From the NCBI RefSeq assembly GCF_000182925.2, contig NC_026507.1, positions 2,604,001 through 2,668,000 on the forward strand: a stretch of 64,000 bases of DNA, read 5' to 3'. The stretch comes from Neurospora crassa OR74A. Taxonomy: Eukaryota > Ascomycota > Sordariomycetes > Sordariales > Sordariaceae. A program made the position numbers and the translations under genes. This document shows, piece by piece, positions 47,083 to 60,519 of this stretch; position 1 is the stretch's first letter; every line of letters begins with the position of its first letter. The notes under the pieces were generated by a model. The model was not told where the DNA came from and searched no databases. It saw only the letters and a list, made by a program, of their open reading frames with translations.

Positions 47083-48047
47083 ATGTCGCAAAAGACCCCC
47101 GTCTTTCTGTTGAAGACAAAATCCACTCCTGGGGACTCGTACCAGGAGCAATTCTCTTCCGAGACGGATGGCTTTAATTTCGAGCCTTTCTTTGTTCCCG
47201 TTCTGGAACATCGATTCAAGGACGAGGGCTTAGCTACGGTGCGCAATCTTCTCAAGACGAAAGCTATAGGAACTGGCTTCGACTGTGCTTACGGAGGTCT
47301 GGTCTTCACCTCCCAACGTGCCGTTGAAGCCTTCACCCACCTCGTCCAAGAAGTAACAGGTAAGACGTACTGCATCCATTTCAAAAGGCCAAACCTCATA
47401 ACAGCTGTGTAGGCGATGACAGGTGGCCCCATCTCCAAGATATCCCTGTTTACAGCGTCGGCCCTGCGACAACCCGTGCGTTAAAGGCAGTTCCCCAACG
47501 ACCGCCGCTCCAAGTCTTTGGTGAGCATACTGGCAACGGTGAAACATTGGCACCCTACATCATCGAACACTATGGCGAATGGTATAAAGACCGGTCCATC
47601 AAGCCGCCGCTGTTGTTTCTGGTTGGCGAGCAAAGGCGGGATATAATTCCCAAGAAGTTGATGGACCCTGCTTTACCATCAGACAAGTTCATTCGCATCA
47701 AAGAGGTCGTCGTCTATGGTACCGGTGTTATGAAATCCTTCCAACAAGATTTCACAAAGCTTCTCCAAGAGACCCAAGACCGGCCGGCGAGATGGGTCGT
47801 GGTGTTCTCCCCAAGTGGCTGCGACGGCATGCTTAGTGCCCTGGGATGGCTGAACGAGAGTAGCGGCAGAGTGGGAGACGACTTTCAACAGGAGGATAGG
47901 AAAACGTACATTGCTACCATCGGACCGACAACTCGCCTTCATCTTGTCAAGAACTTTGGCTATGAGCCTGATGTCTGCGCGGAGCAACCCAGCCCGGAAG
48001 GGGTTTGGCAGGGTATCAGTAGGTTTTGGAACGAAGCAAAGAAATAG
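47083..48047 (+). CDS. hem4: Uroporphyrinogen-III synthase
   Basis: Fourth enzyme of haem synthesis: closes and inverts ring D of hydroxymethylbilane to give uroporphyrinogen III in the cytosol. Two exons, 47083-47359 and 47413-48047, with a 53-nt intron (the shortest found here), give 303 residues. Family features are FVPVLEHRF, GGLVFTSQRAVEAF, PVYSVGPATTRAL and the C-terminal segment WVVVFSPSGCDGM. The last blocks are TYIATIGPTTRLHL and PSPEGVWQGI. The frame and length match fungal Hem4 enzymes. Confidence 0.93.
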
Positions 48048-49040
48048 ACCTGGACCATCCAGCCGTTATGTTCAAAAGCCATCATAGTTGGAAACCCTCG
48101 CTCAGCATATCACGCCCTTTTCAAATTTGGTACCTAGCTAGGTAGGTATAAGAGTAGATTCTTGCTGCTTGTGACTAAAGCCACCTAAAAGGGAACCGTG
48201 GACTATACTACCTCCCAGCGGGCTACCTCTACACAACGCCCGGATTACCAAGAGGCTGCATGCACTGCTATGTAACAGACATTGAAACGTAGGAGGTACC
48301 TACCTACCTGGACGTGCAGCAAGCATGACTCCGCACACGTCTCCCCTTAAACACTACATAGAGCGCTATACTCGTCAGGTCTTCAAACCGACCCTCTGAC
48401 TACCTAGCGGGCGGTACTCAATTTTGGTGAAATACCTAGTACGTACCGCAATACGTAACGGCATGGTATTGTAGGTACAACGGGCTCGTATGGGGTATCG
48501 GCATTGCTAAAGCACACCACTACTAGCCCCCCGGATCCTGGGCTACGCTATGTGCACGGAAAGCAACGTCAACCCTTCTCGTTTACGGAAGCTCCCAGGG
48601 GCATGCGTCGTCATTCACAACATAAACATAAGCCATAGGTCGTGCGGGGAGAGGGGGTCTAAGGTAGTAACCAAGAGCTCGGCTTGTCAGGGCACGCACG
48701 CTACGGCACCCGGACTGTACGCAAAGTCGACAGATGGACCACCCAATTCCAACGAATCTCACCCGCAGCCCGCCGAGACTGTCAACTTACTCGCTACCTA
48801 GCATGCGTTCTCCATCCAGTTCATCCCTGCCGTCCATCAACTGAACCTATCTGCAAACTCATGTGCATACATCTTCTCTACCGCACCTACTTTAACTAGA
48901 GGTACCGGCAATCGATAATCCGTAATCTGCCACCTGCAAAGCTTCCTACGCGCTTTCTCAGTCATTCCTAGGTTATTCGTACACCACCCTCGATATAAGC
49001 CCTCGAAATTCGGGTGTCGGGTCATTGGAAACCTGAAGCC
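48048..49040. other. Intergenic between HEM4 and OXR1
   Basis: 993 bp with GGTACCTAGCTAGGTAGGTA near 48130-48150 and GAGGTACCTACCTACCTGG near 48293-48311. Open frames such as 48837-49247 (-) overlap the OXR1 start antisense and are not supported. Confidence 0.5.
48130..48311. repeat. GGTACCTAGCTAGGTAGGTA and GGTACCTACCTACC tracts
   Basis: Two copies of the recurring tract within 270 bp after the HEM4 stop codon. Confidence 0.65.
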
Positions 49041-50383
49041 ATGAGCTACCACGATGCTCGCCGCAGACACCCCCATCCCATCCAAACCTTCCGGCCCGAA
49101 TCGGAGTACTCCTCGTCCGCCCCGGGCTCCGGCGCCCAAACACCGACAGGGTCGGGGGCCAGCAGCTCTCAGCTGCCAGGGCTTGTCTCCAGTATTTGGG
49201 GAGGTCTGATTCGGCGATTCTCCGCCGAAACACCGTCCCTCACCCACTCACAGTCATACCCAGCGGACAGTTCACACTCACACTTCGACGACCACAACTA
49301 TAACAACAGTAACGACAACAACGGCGTCGACGGAGTTTACGTTCCCCCTCGATTCCATGAAACTATCCAACGAACGGCGTCACCAATGCAGCCGCCTCCA
49401 CTGGAACCCGTGCAGCTCAAGGGGTTTGCACCAGACACACCCGCGTCGGCCAGGATATTAACACAGGCGATCGCGGAAGAGATACGGATCATGGTGCCTA
49501 CGAGACTCAGCATCGTGGATGAGTGGAATTTGGTCTACAGTCTGGACCAGGATGGGGCAAGTCTGGGAACGCTTTACGATAAGTGTGCAAAGTATTCCGG
49601 ACGACGAGTGGGATTCGTGCTGGTTGTTAAAGATGCAGAGGGTGGTGTAAGTTGCCTATCCCCTTCTCTTTCCCTCCCTCTCTCTCTTCTTCACTCTGTG
49701 TCCAGGCCTTTCCCCCGCCCCACCTTCTATCACTGTCGAAACTCGGCACTCAAAGATACACACACGTCCCAAAAACAGACCAGTCGCTTACCTCGCGCAC
49801 GCTTCCCCCAACGTTACAGATCTTCGGCGCCTACCTCTCCGATTTCCCCCACCCAGCCCCCAAATACTTCGGCACAGGTGAATGTTTCCTCTGGCGCGCC
49901 TCCGTCATGGCCTCCCTCCCGCCTCCTCCCTCCGCCGACACCACGAACCTGCGAGGCCGAACATCCACCATTTCGTCAGTCGGAACGGGCACGGACACGG
50001 CCACGAACACGGCCACGAACCACAACAGCGGCGACGATCTTGCCTCATGTACCGTTTTGAGAGCCACGACGACAGCCACCCCACCCCACAACGACAGCGC
50101 AGACGATCTATTTGCTGACTTGACCGGTACCGTTGACCAAACCACCATCCGCTTCAAGGCGTTTCCCTACAGTGGCGTGAACGACTACTACATTCTGTGC
50201 GAGTCCCATTTTTTGAGTGTGGGCGCTGGCGATGGGAAGTTTGGGTTGTGGCTGGATGATGGGCTGGAGAAGGGGGTGAGCTCTACAAGTCAGACGTTTG
50301 GGAATGAGCAGCTTAGCGATCAGGGTGAGAAGTTTTCTGTTCTGGGGGTTGAGGTTTGGGTAATTGGGTCGGGGGGGTTATGA
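49041..50383 (+). CDS. oxr1: Oxidation resistance protein 1 (TLDc domain)
   Basis: Member of the OXR1/TLDc family that protects against oxidative stress; recent work on the family shows it acts on the V-ATPase. Two exons, 49041-49646 and 49820-50383, with a 173-nt intron, give 389 residues. The first 100 residues are polar and rich in Ser, His, Asn and Asp. The TLDc domain spans about 140-389: DEWNLVYSLDQDGASLGTLY, GFVLVVKDAEGG spliced to IFGAYLSDFPHPAPKYFGTG, then FKAFPYSGVNDYYILCESHF and FGLWLDDGLEKGVSSTSQTF. A low-complexity insert of about 75 residues (Thr, Asn, Pro, Asp) interrupts the domain, as in several fungal relatives. Confidence 0.93.
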
Positions 50384-51077
50384 TGCCTCTTAGCTCGCTA
50401 GCCAGAAGAGGAGGCTGGGATGACTTTTGAGACTGATATGCTATCATTTCGAACACGGCTTTGTGGCCATTACTGAACTGGGTATGGATATGGGAATATT
50501 CTGGTGTAAGGCGTTATGTTGGCGTGGGTTTCGACTTGACCAAGTCAAAAGGAAAAGGATGGGCATACATACCAGGTTTAGGCCTTGTGATAGGGTCTGC
50601 ATTTTTAGCCAGTATTTGTATTATAATACCCTTCACCTACTCGCGGAATGGAACTCTTGCTTAACTTCATTCCTTTAAACCGAAACGCCTAGCCATAAGT
50701 GCCACAGCCAAAAGAACAACACCATAGAAGAGACATCATCAAAGCTCAGGCAGTTTGAGTATCTAGCTTCAAATTCATGACGGTACGGAAACAGGATCCG
50801 GTTTAAGCAAGCCATAAGAGCGTATCAGACCGCAAAGGAAACGTAAAGTAATCGACATCCCCCACACTCATCTAGTCCAACATTGTTCACATACACCCCC
50901 TAGCCTTCAACATTCGACATCAAATGCTAGAAAAAGCATGTTCCACTTCTCCCTGATATCTCCTACGGTCCCAATCGGACCGAGTAAACTGACGTTGTTC
51001 CAATACTCTCCTGCAAAGCCGTCCAGATCACCTCACCTCACTGTATTCTCTTGCAACTGCCTGTATCGGTAGACACT
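50384..51077. other. Intergenic between convergent OXR1 and MAK-2
   Basis: 694 bp holding both 3' flanks. No gene seen. A hydrophobic short frame at 50461-50664 has no supporting context. Confidence 0.5.
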
Positions 51078-52355
<1,278 letters not shown>

Positions 52356-52616
52356 TTCGACGTGTCCCGAAAAGTTGCTTGCGGGAAACAAAGACTGTCC
52401 AGAAACAGTAAGCGGTTCGGTTGTTTCGCCGACTCGAAGATTGAAAATACTTGTGTTCTTGTGTGACAACGGAGGCGTTGATCGCGAGTCAACGGGGCGC
52501 TACCGAATGAGGGGATTCGTCTGTTGGAGTGGGGTTGTCCGAGATCCCAGTCGAGCCGCGCAGTCGAGGGGTGGTTGCGATCGAAGAACAACCAAGTACT
52601 CAGTTGCTCAACACCT

Positions 52617-52650
52617 TGTTGTTTTTGTTGTTGTTGTTGTTGTTTGTAGA
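52617..52650 (-). repeat. CAA repeat in the MAK-2 5' leader
   Basis: On the coding strand the leader reads as about nine CAA units broken once by an A run, roughly 265 bp before the MAK-2 start codon. Such unstructured CAA leaders are often within 5' untranslated regions. Confidence 0.6.
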
Positions 52651-54291
52651 AAGAGTGTAGGTGGTAAAGGAAGTGGCCGTCGCCAAGGGGATGTGTGATG
52701 GGCGTGGAAATGCGGGGGTTTGGACGGTTGGTGCTGGTTGCGTTGTTGCGCTTCAAGTTGTAGCGGGAGGTGGTGGCGGAGGGGTTGGGCGCGAATTTGG
52801 TCTACCCTCAATATGCCGGCCTGTCTAGTACCTGGGCTGCTTGCTATGATTAGCTGTTGGCAACACAAGTCAGGGTGCAGGGTGAGGTATTCAATCGATT
52901 TATGAGGGATCAATTGGAACGGATGCAGTGTAACAGAGCAAACCCACTGGGCTTGCGTTGCTGGCTTCCCTTTCCACTCTTCGGCGAACCTCGACCGCCG
53001 CCAAGCGGCGCACCTCAGATCCCAGGATGATCAAGTTGAGTGGATGTCAGTGTCCAGGGGCTGTCATTGAAACCCAAGGTCCGGCTCCTTCAACACTGCG
53101 GGTAGAGCCAGCCGGAAAGCAAGAATATCAGATGGACGATCAGGTGGTGCGCAGTCGAGCACCAAGTGAACCACGAAAGCGGCCTTGGCGGGACCGGGCA
53201 GTCTAGACGAGACGTTTGTCGACACTTGGACGTACCTCGGTGCAGAGCCACCCACCCAATAATACCGTGGTGTTTGGTGGTTGGAATGGTGTCAGAGAAC
53301 AACGAGGGCCCGGCTCAGCAGCAAGACTGACAAAGGATGGGTCAATGGAAACCATGAAGTTATCGAGCTGATGAGGATTAAACAGGAGAAAATGACACGG
53401 GGATCGAGACCCCAACTACTTCACCCTTTCACACAGCTCCCCTTCTTGGAGCATGTTGACGCCGGAACAAAGTGCAACAAGGAATCCCCAGCGGGAAGCT
53501 CAGCCCACGTTGTCATTGTTGGTGGGGCTCATTCAGAATCGTCAAACGCATCAAGGAGTCCGAGCGGGACTCCTTCGCCAGCGGGGTTCAGCTCGCTGAC
53601 GGTCGGCTAGGCCAGGGGCACAACCATTAACACAAATGGAATCCCCGTCTGTCTTCTTTCTTCCCCTTCACATTCCATTCTACATATGTAAATAGGCACG
53701 ATGATACAGCATGCACCCTCGTGCTTCGCGTACAGTAAGTAACACGACGAGCGGATTGATGTGCCCACAAGTCTATGGTTTCACATACACGTCGTACAAG
53801 AGCATGGAAACGCATCACGGTATCAACACCTGGGCGGCTAATCAGCCGTGCCAGCAGCCTCTAGAGCCTGGGCGCCGGTACATCTAAAGATATCACACTG
53901 CAGCTTGAGTGAAGATTTGGATGCCCTTTCCGTTCATCCTCACTTTTTAACTCTGGCTCCTGAATGTTTCTTCTTCTCCTGGCCAGCGCCAGCCCGCCGC
54001 GGCCAGTCTGTATGCGACCTCCTGCAGCCCTGTGAGGATACGTCGAGAACCTCAAATCGAGTTTCCAGAACAAGTACCCATTCAGTGGGCCCGTCTCATT
54101 CTCCCAAGCCAGCATAATCCCATCAACACCACGGACCTGTATCCGCTCCCTAGGCGACTCAACACTTGCAGTGTAATATAAGTACGCCCCAATACAAAAA
54201 ACTCATTTGCCACGTCCTTCATTTGCTCACAACTTTCTCCCTTTCATCAACAACTGAATGTCAAAAAGGTTGGTGGGAGGGGCATAAAGCG

Positions 54292-54400
54292 TACATTACG
54301 AGATTATAGGGCCACAACCCAACATGCCAGTTAAGCGCCCGGGCTAAGTAGTAGGTCCAACCCCGGGACCCTGATCGGTCAGTTCTGTTCCGAACAGAAC
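54292..54400 (+). other. 5S rRNA-like stretch with palindrome, possible relic
   Basis: The segment carries CCAGTTAAGCG followed 8 bases later by TAAGTAGTAGG. These two words occur in the same order in dispersed fungal 5S rRNA genes, with a GGTCC...GGACC stem after. It ends in the perfect inverted repeat GTTCTGTTCCGAACAGAAC (54382-54400). The spacing is short for 5S and there is no T-run terminator, so at best it is a degenerate copy. Confidence 0.25.
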
Positions 54401-54946
54401 AACCAGAGAGAGCTCTCGGCGTGCCTATGTCTCAGGTCCCAGCTGCCCCTCCATCATAGTGCAAGCAGGCGCCAGGGACCCGGACCTGGGGAGAGCTTTC
54501 CCCGCCGTTCGTTTCAAAAAAGAGGCCTGGGCGGTTACAGCCAAGCGAGTGCACCGGTTCGGGAATTCTGACCAAGTCGTTAGTTAATTAGTACAATGGT
54601 AGGTGCTAGATAGTAGTATCTAGAGATACATATCGTGGGACGAAATCGATCAAGACAGACACCTAGCTGCATTCAATCTATCAGCTTTACAACCAGTGAA
54701 ACAAGCAACATGGGGGAGGGAAAGGAGCGGGCGCAGGTCCTAGGCGACGGGACCTATGTAACGTGGTAAAACAATCATACTCCATTGCCAGACATGCAGT
54801 TGCAACTTGAAGCCAGTGGAACTAGAAAAGAAGCATACAATAATGGATGAAAAGGGGAAGAAAAAAAAACAACCTCGACAATGAACCAAGTCTCGACAAA
54901 TCACAAAAATGTCACTGGGAGATTAGAAGAAAAAAGCCATAAAAAG

Positions 54947-55042
54947 AGGTCGTACCCGGAATCGAACCGGGGTTGCCGGAATGTTCTGATGGGTTGAAAC
55001 TCAACTCAGAATCCGGAGTGATAACCGCTACACTATACAACC
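54947..55042 (-). tRNA. tRNA-Gln (CTG) with intron
   Basis: The acceptor is GGTTGTA/TACGACC with T73. The anticodon stem is CCGGA/TCCGG with loop TTCTGA, and the T arm is CCCGG-TTCGATT-CCGGG. A 24-nt intron after position 37 contains CAGAA, able to pair with the anticodon. A T5 run follows directly, with a T6 run just beyond. Confidence 0.9.
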
Positions 55043-55539
55043 ATCTGATACGCATTAGCGCCTGGATGGGAGTCCAAGTACTCCAGATTGTATGCGCAAC
55101 AAGCTGTGGAGGAGGCACTACACTTGAGAAGCGTGTCAAGCCACTGGTGAATTGTCCATTTTCTTTCTGAAACAATGGATGACACAATGAGACTTTCGCT
55201 TGACATATGTAGTTTGCAAGCCTTAGCAAACCATCCTGGGATTCTACCGTGTTTGAGGTGGTCTAGTCTAAGGGAAGGTAGCCCGTTCACCGGCCACGAT
55301 GGGATTTATTCCGGATACATTGTATAAAAATAACCATTCTTAGAATATTACAGTGTCTTATGCCAGTCCGCTTCTGCGTCTCTCCGCCACTTGCACCCTT
55401 GTCTTTCTTTTCTTTACACCCGCTCAAAGGCCTCAAGATAAGCATTCCCTAACCGAATCCTGCCATCGGCATCCTTCACTTGTCGTCACACATAACTATC
55501 AAGGTCCCATTCTCGCCGGCTAGGATGGTGTGAATGCGA
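55043..55539. other. Intergenic between tRNA-Gln and SEC24
   Basis: 497 bp with the SEC24 3' flank. I see no gene or repeat. Confidence 0.5.
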
Positions 55540-58500
55540 TTACTGCACAACCTGTTTGCAAGTCTGTTAGCGCCCCAGATCCGCTTTCCGACCATTGGCA
55601 GTGAAACAGACGAGCAGCAGCAACAAGAACAATGCCAACCAAGCTTTAGTTACTCACCTTCTCCCTCAGCATTCCCATCCACTGTTGGAAGCTCATCCCC
55701 TGATCCGCCCGGTCTTCCACCAAGAGAGTCTGAGCCCACAGCTTAAGGCTTGGTTCACCATCCTCCCTGACAATGTACAGATGGGGCAATGTGATGCTGC
55801 CAACGCCCTTGCTCTTGTGGTCTCTGCTCTTGGCAATCACGTTTCTCACACGCTCGTTAAAGTCATTGTCCAACTCAGGCAGAGTACCCTTTCCAACAGC
55901 GACTTGAGTGCGTTCCTGCACCCCGAAAACATCGAGGATGAGCTGAGGCACAGCGTCACGACCAACCCAGAGGAATTGCGTTTGGCCGTCGTCGATAAGG
56001 TACAAGCCAAATGGAACGAACCGCTCCGAGGAGAGGTTCATGGGTGGTGGGAGAACAATCTGGCTCGTCTCCGGGTCAGGAATACCGGCATTGTCAGGCA
56101 TGTCGTGCAGTGAGTATAGCCTGGGATAGATGTACTGCATAAGTAGTGGCAAAGGAAGGGTAGAGAGCTGGCAGAGGGCAGCAGAGCGAATATCCGAAGG
56201 AATGAGGGCCGACTTCCTCAAACCAACATGCTTGGTCAAGCCCAGGCAGAGGGCAGGGAGGCCACGGAGGTTGGACGGGAACTGAAGGCCGCCACCCATA
56301 CTGCCTCCGCCCAGCTCCTTCCTGAAGGTCTGCAGAAGTTCGGTGAGCTTCTGCTGAGGGAGATCCCTTGCCGCATCCAGGGAGTTTCCAAGGGCCTTTT
56401 CAACCGCCTTATGGCTGAAGTAGGTAGCGATAGCGCATTGATCGGCCGAGGCGTACACATCGGCAAGATTGGTGGTAGTCGGCAAAGCCAGAGTCATGAC
56501 GCGAATGCGACGCTCACCATTGCAGGTTGTATGTAGTACCGCTGTCTGCAAGCAAACGAAATTCTTGGTAAGGTTCTCATCAATAGCAACCTCGACGACA
56601 TAGCACTGATCACGGGGGAAAGCCGGGAAAGCGCACAAGTCGGAACTTCTGTTAAAGAAGTTGCCGTAGAATGTGCTCATCCGCAGTCCAGTAGTAGCGC
56701 GAACACGGAGGACGGCCTCGAGGCCAATTTCAGACGACAGGTAGTCACTGAATTCGGACGCAAACTTGACGGCGTCTTCGGCCCTAGCGGCGTTCCATCC
56801 CGGGTAGAACCATGTTTGACCACCAGTGTACCGCGGGAGGTTGCTCAGGGAGGCCACATCCTGATACTGGGAAGAGAAGAGGAACATGTCGATAGACACT
56901 TGGTTCTTGGAGCATTCCACGGCAAAGCTCTTGTAAAACGAATTGGCGGTTTGCAGCAACCCGCTTTCCTTGGACGTGCCGAGAAGTTTCTTGTCTTCCC
57001 TCATCTCGAGCTTTCCGTAACCCACGTTGGGCAGAGATGAGCTCAGCACCACGATCTTGCCGCCGAGAGGGGCGATAAGCTTATGACCTGCCCTGAGAGC
57101 TGACCCCATGCAATTTCCATTGCTCTGGTTGTTCGCAAACATCTCGGGCAGCTTGTTGAGGAAGCTTTCGATGTTTTGGCGGCACTCGGTGAGGGGGACC
57201 AGCAACTCGCCCGGAACCGGGAGGAATGGCTCATCCAGATCGCTGACCACAAGCATGCTCGTCTCGCCATTTTCCTCCGTATCTCTCGGGACTGAGAAAT
57301 AATGCAGGCTTGAGTCCACGGCGATGAATCCAAGACGGGTGCGGCGATCGGCATTCGGTATCCTGTCGAGGCTATCCAGAATTGTCCTTGCACTGGTGGC
57401 CAAGAGACCTGTGGAGACAGCCGCGTAGCTGACATCAAACAAGAAAAGATAGACCAGAGGCTGGGGAGGCCTGACCATATACTCCTGCGGCGCAACGAAC
57501 TCAACCACCGCATGGTTAAGCTCAGGTCTTTGCCATCTATCCACGCTCTTCTGGGCCGCCGCATCCCAATCAAAGGCCTGGGGAACATCGTTGGTTAGGT
57601 TGCACATGTTGCAACGCCATCTGTGACCGTGGTCAAGGAAGGTCACGAATGGGTTGATGTAGGATCGACATCTTCGGCAGCGCGAGATCACTTGGTCTTG
57701 CACAACTGGAACCGGATCGTCCAAGTCATGAAGAGCTGCATATGGCTGAATAACGAGCGCAAAGGGCAACTTGCTTTTCTTGAGCAGCGAGTGGGTGGTG
57801 GGTACGGCATTTAAGGTCGATCGCACATACTTTGGCGCGCAGTTGGCATCTGGGGAAGGGGTAACGCTAGACTAGCAGCAAAAAGTAAGCAGTGTGCACG
57901 TAACACAAGTCGAGAAGCCAGAGAGCTTACATTAGGGGGAAGAATAATAGGGGGAGGCGGCAGCTCTAGTTCGGCAACATTAAAGGGCTGGTTGAGTAGA
58001 TCGGTGGGATAAAGCTGGTTCACAAGACCCCTCGTCTGGGCAGGAAGTTGCTGCGGCTGCTGCGGCTGTCCTCCAAAGCCCATAGACTGGATGCCGGCGG
58101 TAATACCGGCAACACCCCCGGGGGCAGGGCCAACGGCGGCCGGAGGAACACCTTGGGAGTAGTAGGGATCAGGGGCCTGATAGCCTCCGACTCCGGGCAC
58201 GGCAGGCTGAGGCGCGCCGTACGGTGTTGTCGGAGCGCCGTACGCCACTTGTTGGGCATCTTGCGCCGGATATCCACCAAATCCCGGTGCTGCTGGCTGA
58301 GGGATCCCGTATTGTGTTGCTGCTGGCTGTCCGCCTACTACGGCATTGCCTCCTGTGGCAACCTCGAAGGCCTGGGCGGCGTATGCTCTCTTCTTCTTTT
58401 TGCCATGCTCGGCGCCGTGCTGGGAGGCGGCCGCCGGCGGAGGAGAGGCCGGGCTACCATATGCTTGTTGGGCGGGCTCGACAGGGTATTGGGGTTGCTC

Positions 58501-58557
58501 GCCGTACTGCTGAGGGGGATACTGGCCGTAGCCATCGTTGGGAGGAGGAGCCGCCAT
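55540..58557 (-). CDS. sec24: COPII coat cargo receptor SEC24
   Basis: Cargo-binding subunit of the COPII inner coat; with Sec23 and Sar1 it forms vesicles leaving the ER. Three exons (58557-57931, 57871-55658, 55551-55540) give 950 residues; introns are 59 and 106 nt. The N-terminal 185 residues are rich in Pro, Gln, Gly, Tyr and Ala. The zinc finger has CRRC (about C274, C277) and CNMC (C296, C299), preceded by [10 protein letters not shown]. The trunk domain begins at [20 protein letters not shown]. Helical and gelsolin-like parts follow, ending [13 protein letters not shown]. The last exon is only 12 nt (VVQ and stop), set by the match of the C terminus to fungal Sec24. Confidence 0.96.
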
Positions 58558-60519
58558 GGTGTTTGTCGCCCGCTGCTTGGGTCTCTGACGAGGCGGGAGA
58601 GATTAATGGCCGGGACCTGTTGATGGATATATCGACGACGCTTGTGGCACGCGAGAGGAACGGCGAAAGGAGTCAGGGGACAAGTCGTGGGTGTTGCGTA
58701 GCGGCGGACGGTGGAGTTGGTGATGGGGAGCTTTTGAGGCGCGCTTAGTTGGGAGTCGAAGTTGACAGCTCTCGACTTACGACAACAGACAGCATCAGGC
58801 GCCGGGCGGCGAGGGGCTGCCTCTCCACCTATCAGACTTATCAATCAGGAGGACAGGAGCTATGCTAGAGGTAGGTACTGGGAAGCCAGACTGGCCTTAG
58901 CTGCCTCGCTTTGGGCGGAGTAGGTACCAACGGGAGTATCCACACAGGCTGGGGCTAGGCAGCCAGGGTAATGGTTCGTACCTACCTAGGTATCAAGTCA
59001 GTATTGCCGCACCTCTGAAGAGTGACAGCGGGATCGAAGGTGTTGGACAATGCGCTGCACGTTAAACGCATAGAGCTCGAGGTACACCACTGCCCCATAG
59101 AACGGAATGTTACGGTAAGGTCAGAAAACTGGTAACTTACATACTTTCATCTCCAGATATACGCAGCACGTGACGCTCAGGCCTCTACTGCGTACATCGT
59201 AGTACTTAGTACACTTCAATAATCAAACCACCTCTAACTTCATACACCAATGCAATTCCCTACACCCCAAGTTCCGATGGAGGTCATTATGTGTTTCACC
59301 TAACCCCTTGGACAAGTAATAACCGAGAGGGTTCTCAAATTCGCACACCCTCATTTGTTGCTTGTTCCTGTATCTGTAGCTGGAGACAGACAAATTTCCC
59401 CAACGCGAGGTTGAGCTTATGACGGACGGCTGGGGACCTCGAGGGAGCTTCAGCGGGACGGTGGGCACGGCGTTTTGAGGAAACCAAGACTTCAACCAAG
59501 TCGCACGTCCCCAAACATCACTGGTCACCCACTCAGGGTGCCCAGCAACGTGCCGAACATTCCTATAGGGGTGGAGGAACCTAACGGACGAGACGGGGAC
59601 ATACATGGTATGAACATCGCAATCCAGTGAATCTCGGCAATATCGGCACAGTGGATATCTGGGAGAGGTATGTACCTTCCTTAGGGGTACGTGCGATCAT
59701 ATATATATGGTTATTGCATTCCGCATCCGATGTACTTTTTACCATTTGCACTGCCTCCAAAGCTCCCACCGTGCCACTAGGAGATGCCCGAACACTCTAC
59801 CATAACAAGCCGGCATGACTCACTTCAAAGCCCAGTGCCCAGTCGGCTATGTCCTTTGCTACTACCAAGTCTTGACCCCTGCAAGTGCAAATCCGGGGCC
59901 AAGTAGTCTTCGCAGTTGGCAGGAGTTGTATGCGGAGATAATTCCGGCGGCCATGACGGATTATTTGCACTTCGGGGGAGTTTTACACTTGGGGGTGGTT
60001 GCACTTTTCAGGGGCTGATACTATGTATATCTATGATTCCGCAGTACTTTGTGACCTGAACCCTTTCTGTGCTTCTCACTCACCACTTCGTCATCTTCAT
60101 CCCACCTAGCTTGTGTGCCACGGATACCTCTTCACCGAGTACCACTGCTTCGACTCTGCCTCTATCAAAACATTACATCTTACTCGCAGCCTACCTACTA
60201 TCAGCTTGGTAAGACTCTACTCGGATCATCAACATATCGAGATATCTTCCCTCCTTCCTTCTTCGAGCGAGACCTCAGGATCTTGGGACCCGGCCACCAC
60301 TGATAAGTCAGACGATTTCCCCATTTGGCAACTACACACCTCACACTACGTGCTCCACTACTCTGTGTTCGACGAGAAACACCCAAAAGCGAAGTATATA
60401 CAGTAGCGAACGGCACCCAGTTTGCCGGAATATTCCCTTTATTTGCCTTCGTAGAGCTCGACAACACTCGCCATAAACAAAACTCACGCCGCAACCTTGA
60501 AAATCGCAGGAGTCCGAAA
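58558..60519. other. Intergenic, about 2 kb, between divergent SEC24 and small membrane protein
   Basis: TAGGTACTGG/TAGGTACCAA/CCTACCTAGGTATC tracts lie at 58868-58994. Open frames at 59223-59606 (-) and 59815-60018 (+) begin with ATG but show no motif. No gene is supported. Confidence 0.45.
58868..58994. repeat. GAGGTAGGTACTGG and CCTACCTAGGTATC tracts
   Basis: Three copies of the recurring intergenic tract about 310-440 bp upstream of the SEC24 start codon. Confidence 0.6.

Larger units (their letters stand above)
52356..54946. other. Intergenic, 2.6 kb, upstream of MAK-2
   Basis: It contains the MAK-2 leader with a CAA repeat, several non-persuasive open frames (53281-53610 +, 53848-54117), and near 54290-54500 a cluster of inverted repeats with a 5S-like stretch (listed separately). 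No protein gene is supported. Confidence 0.45.
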
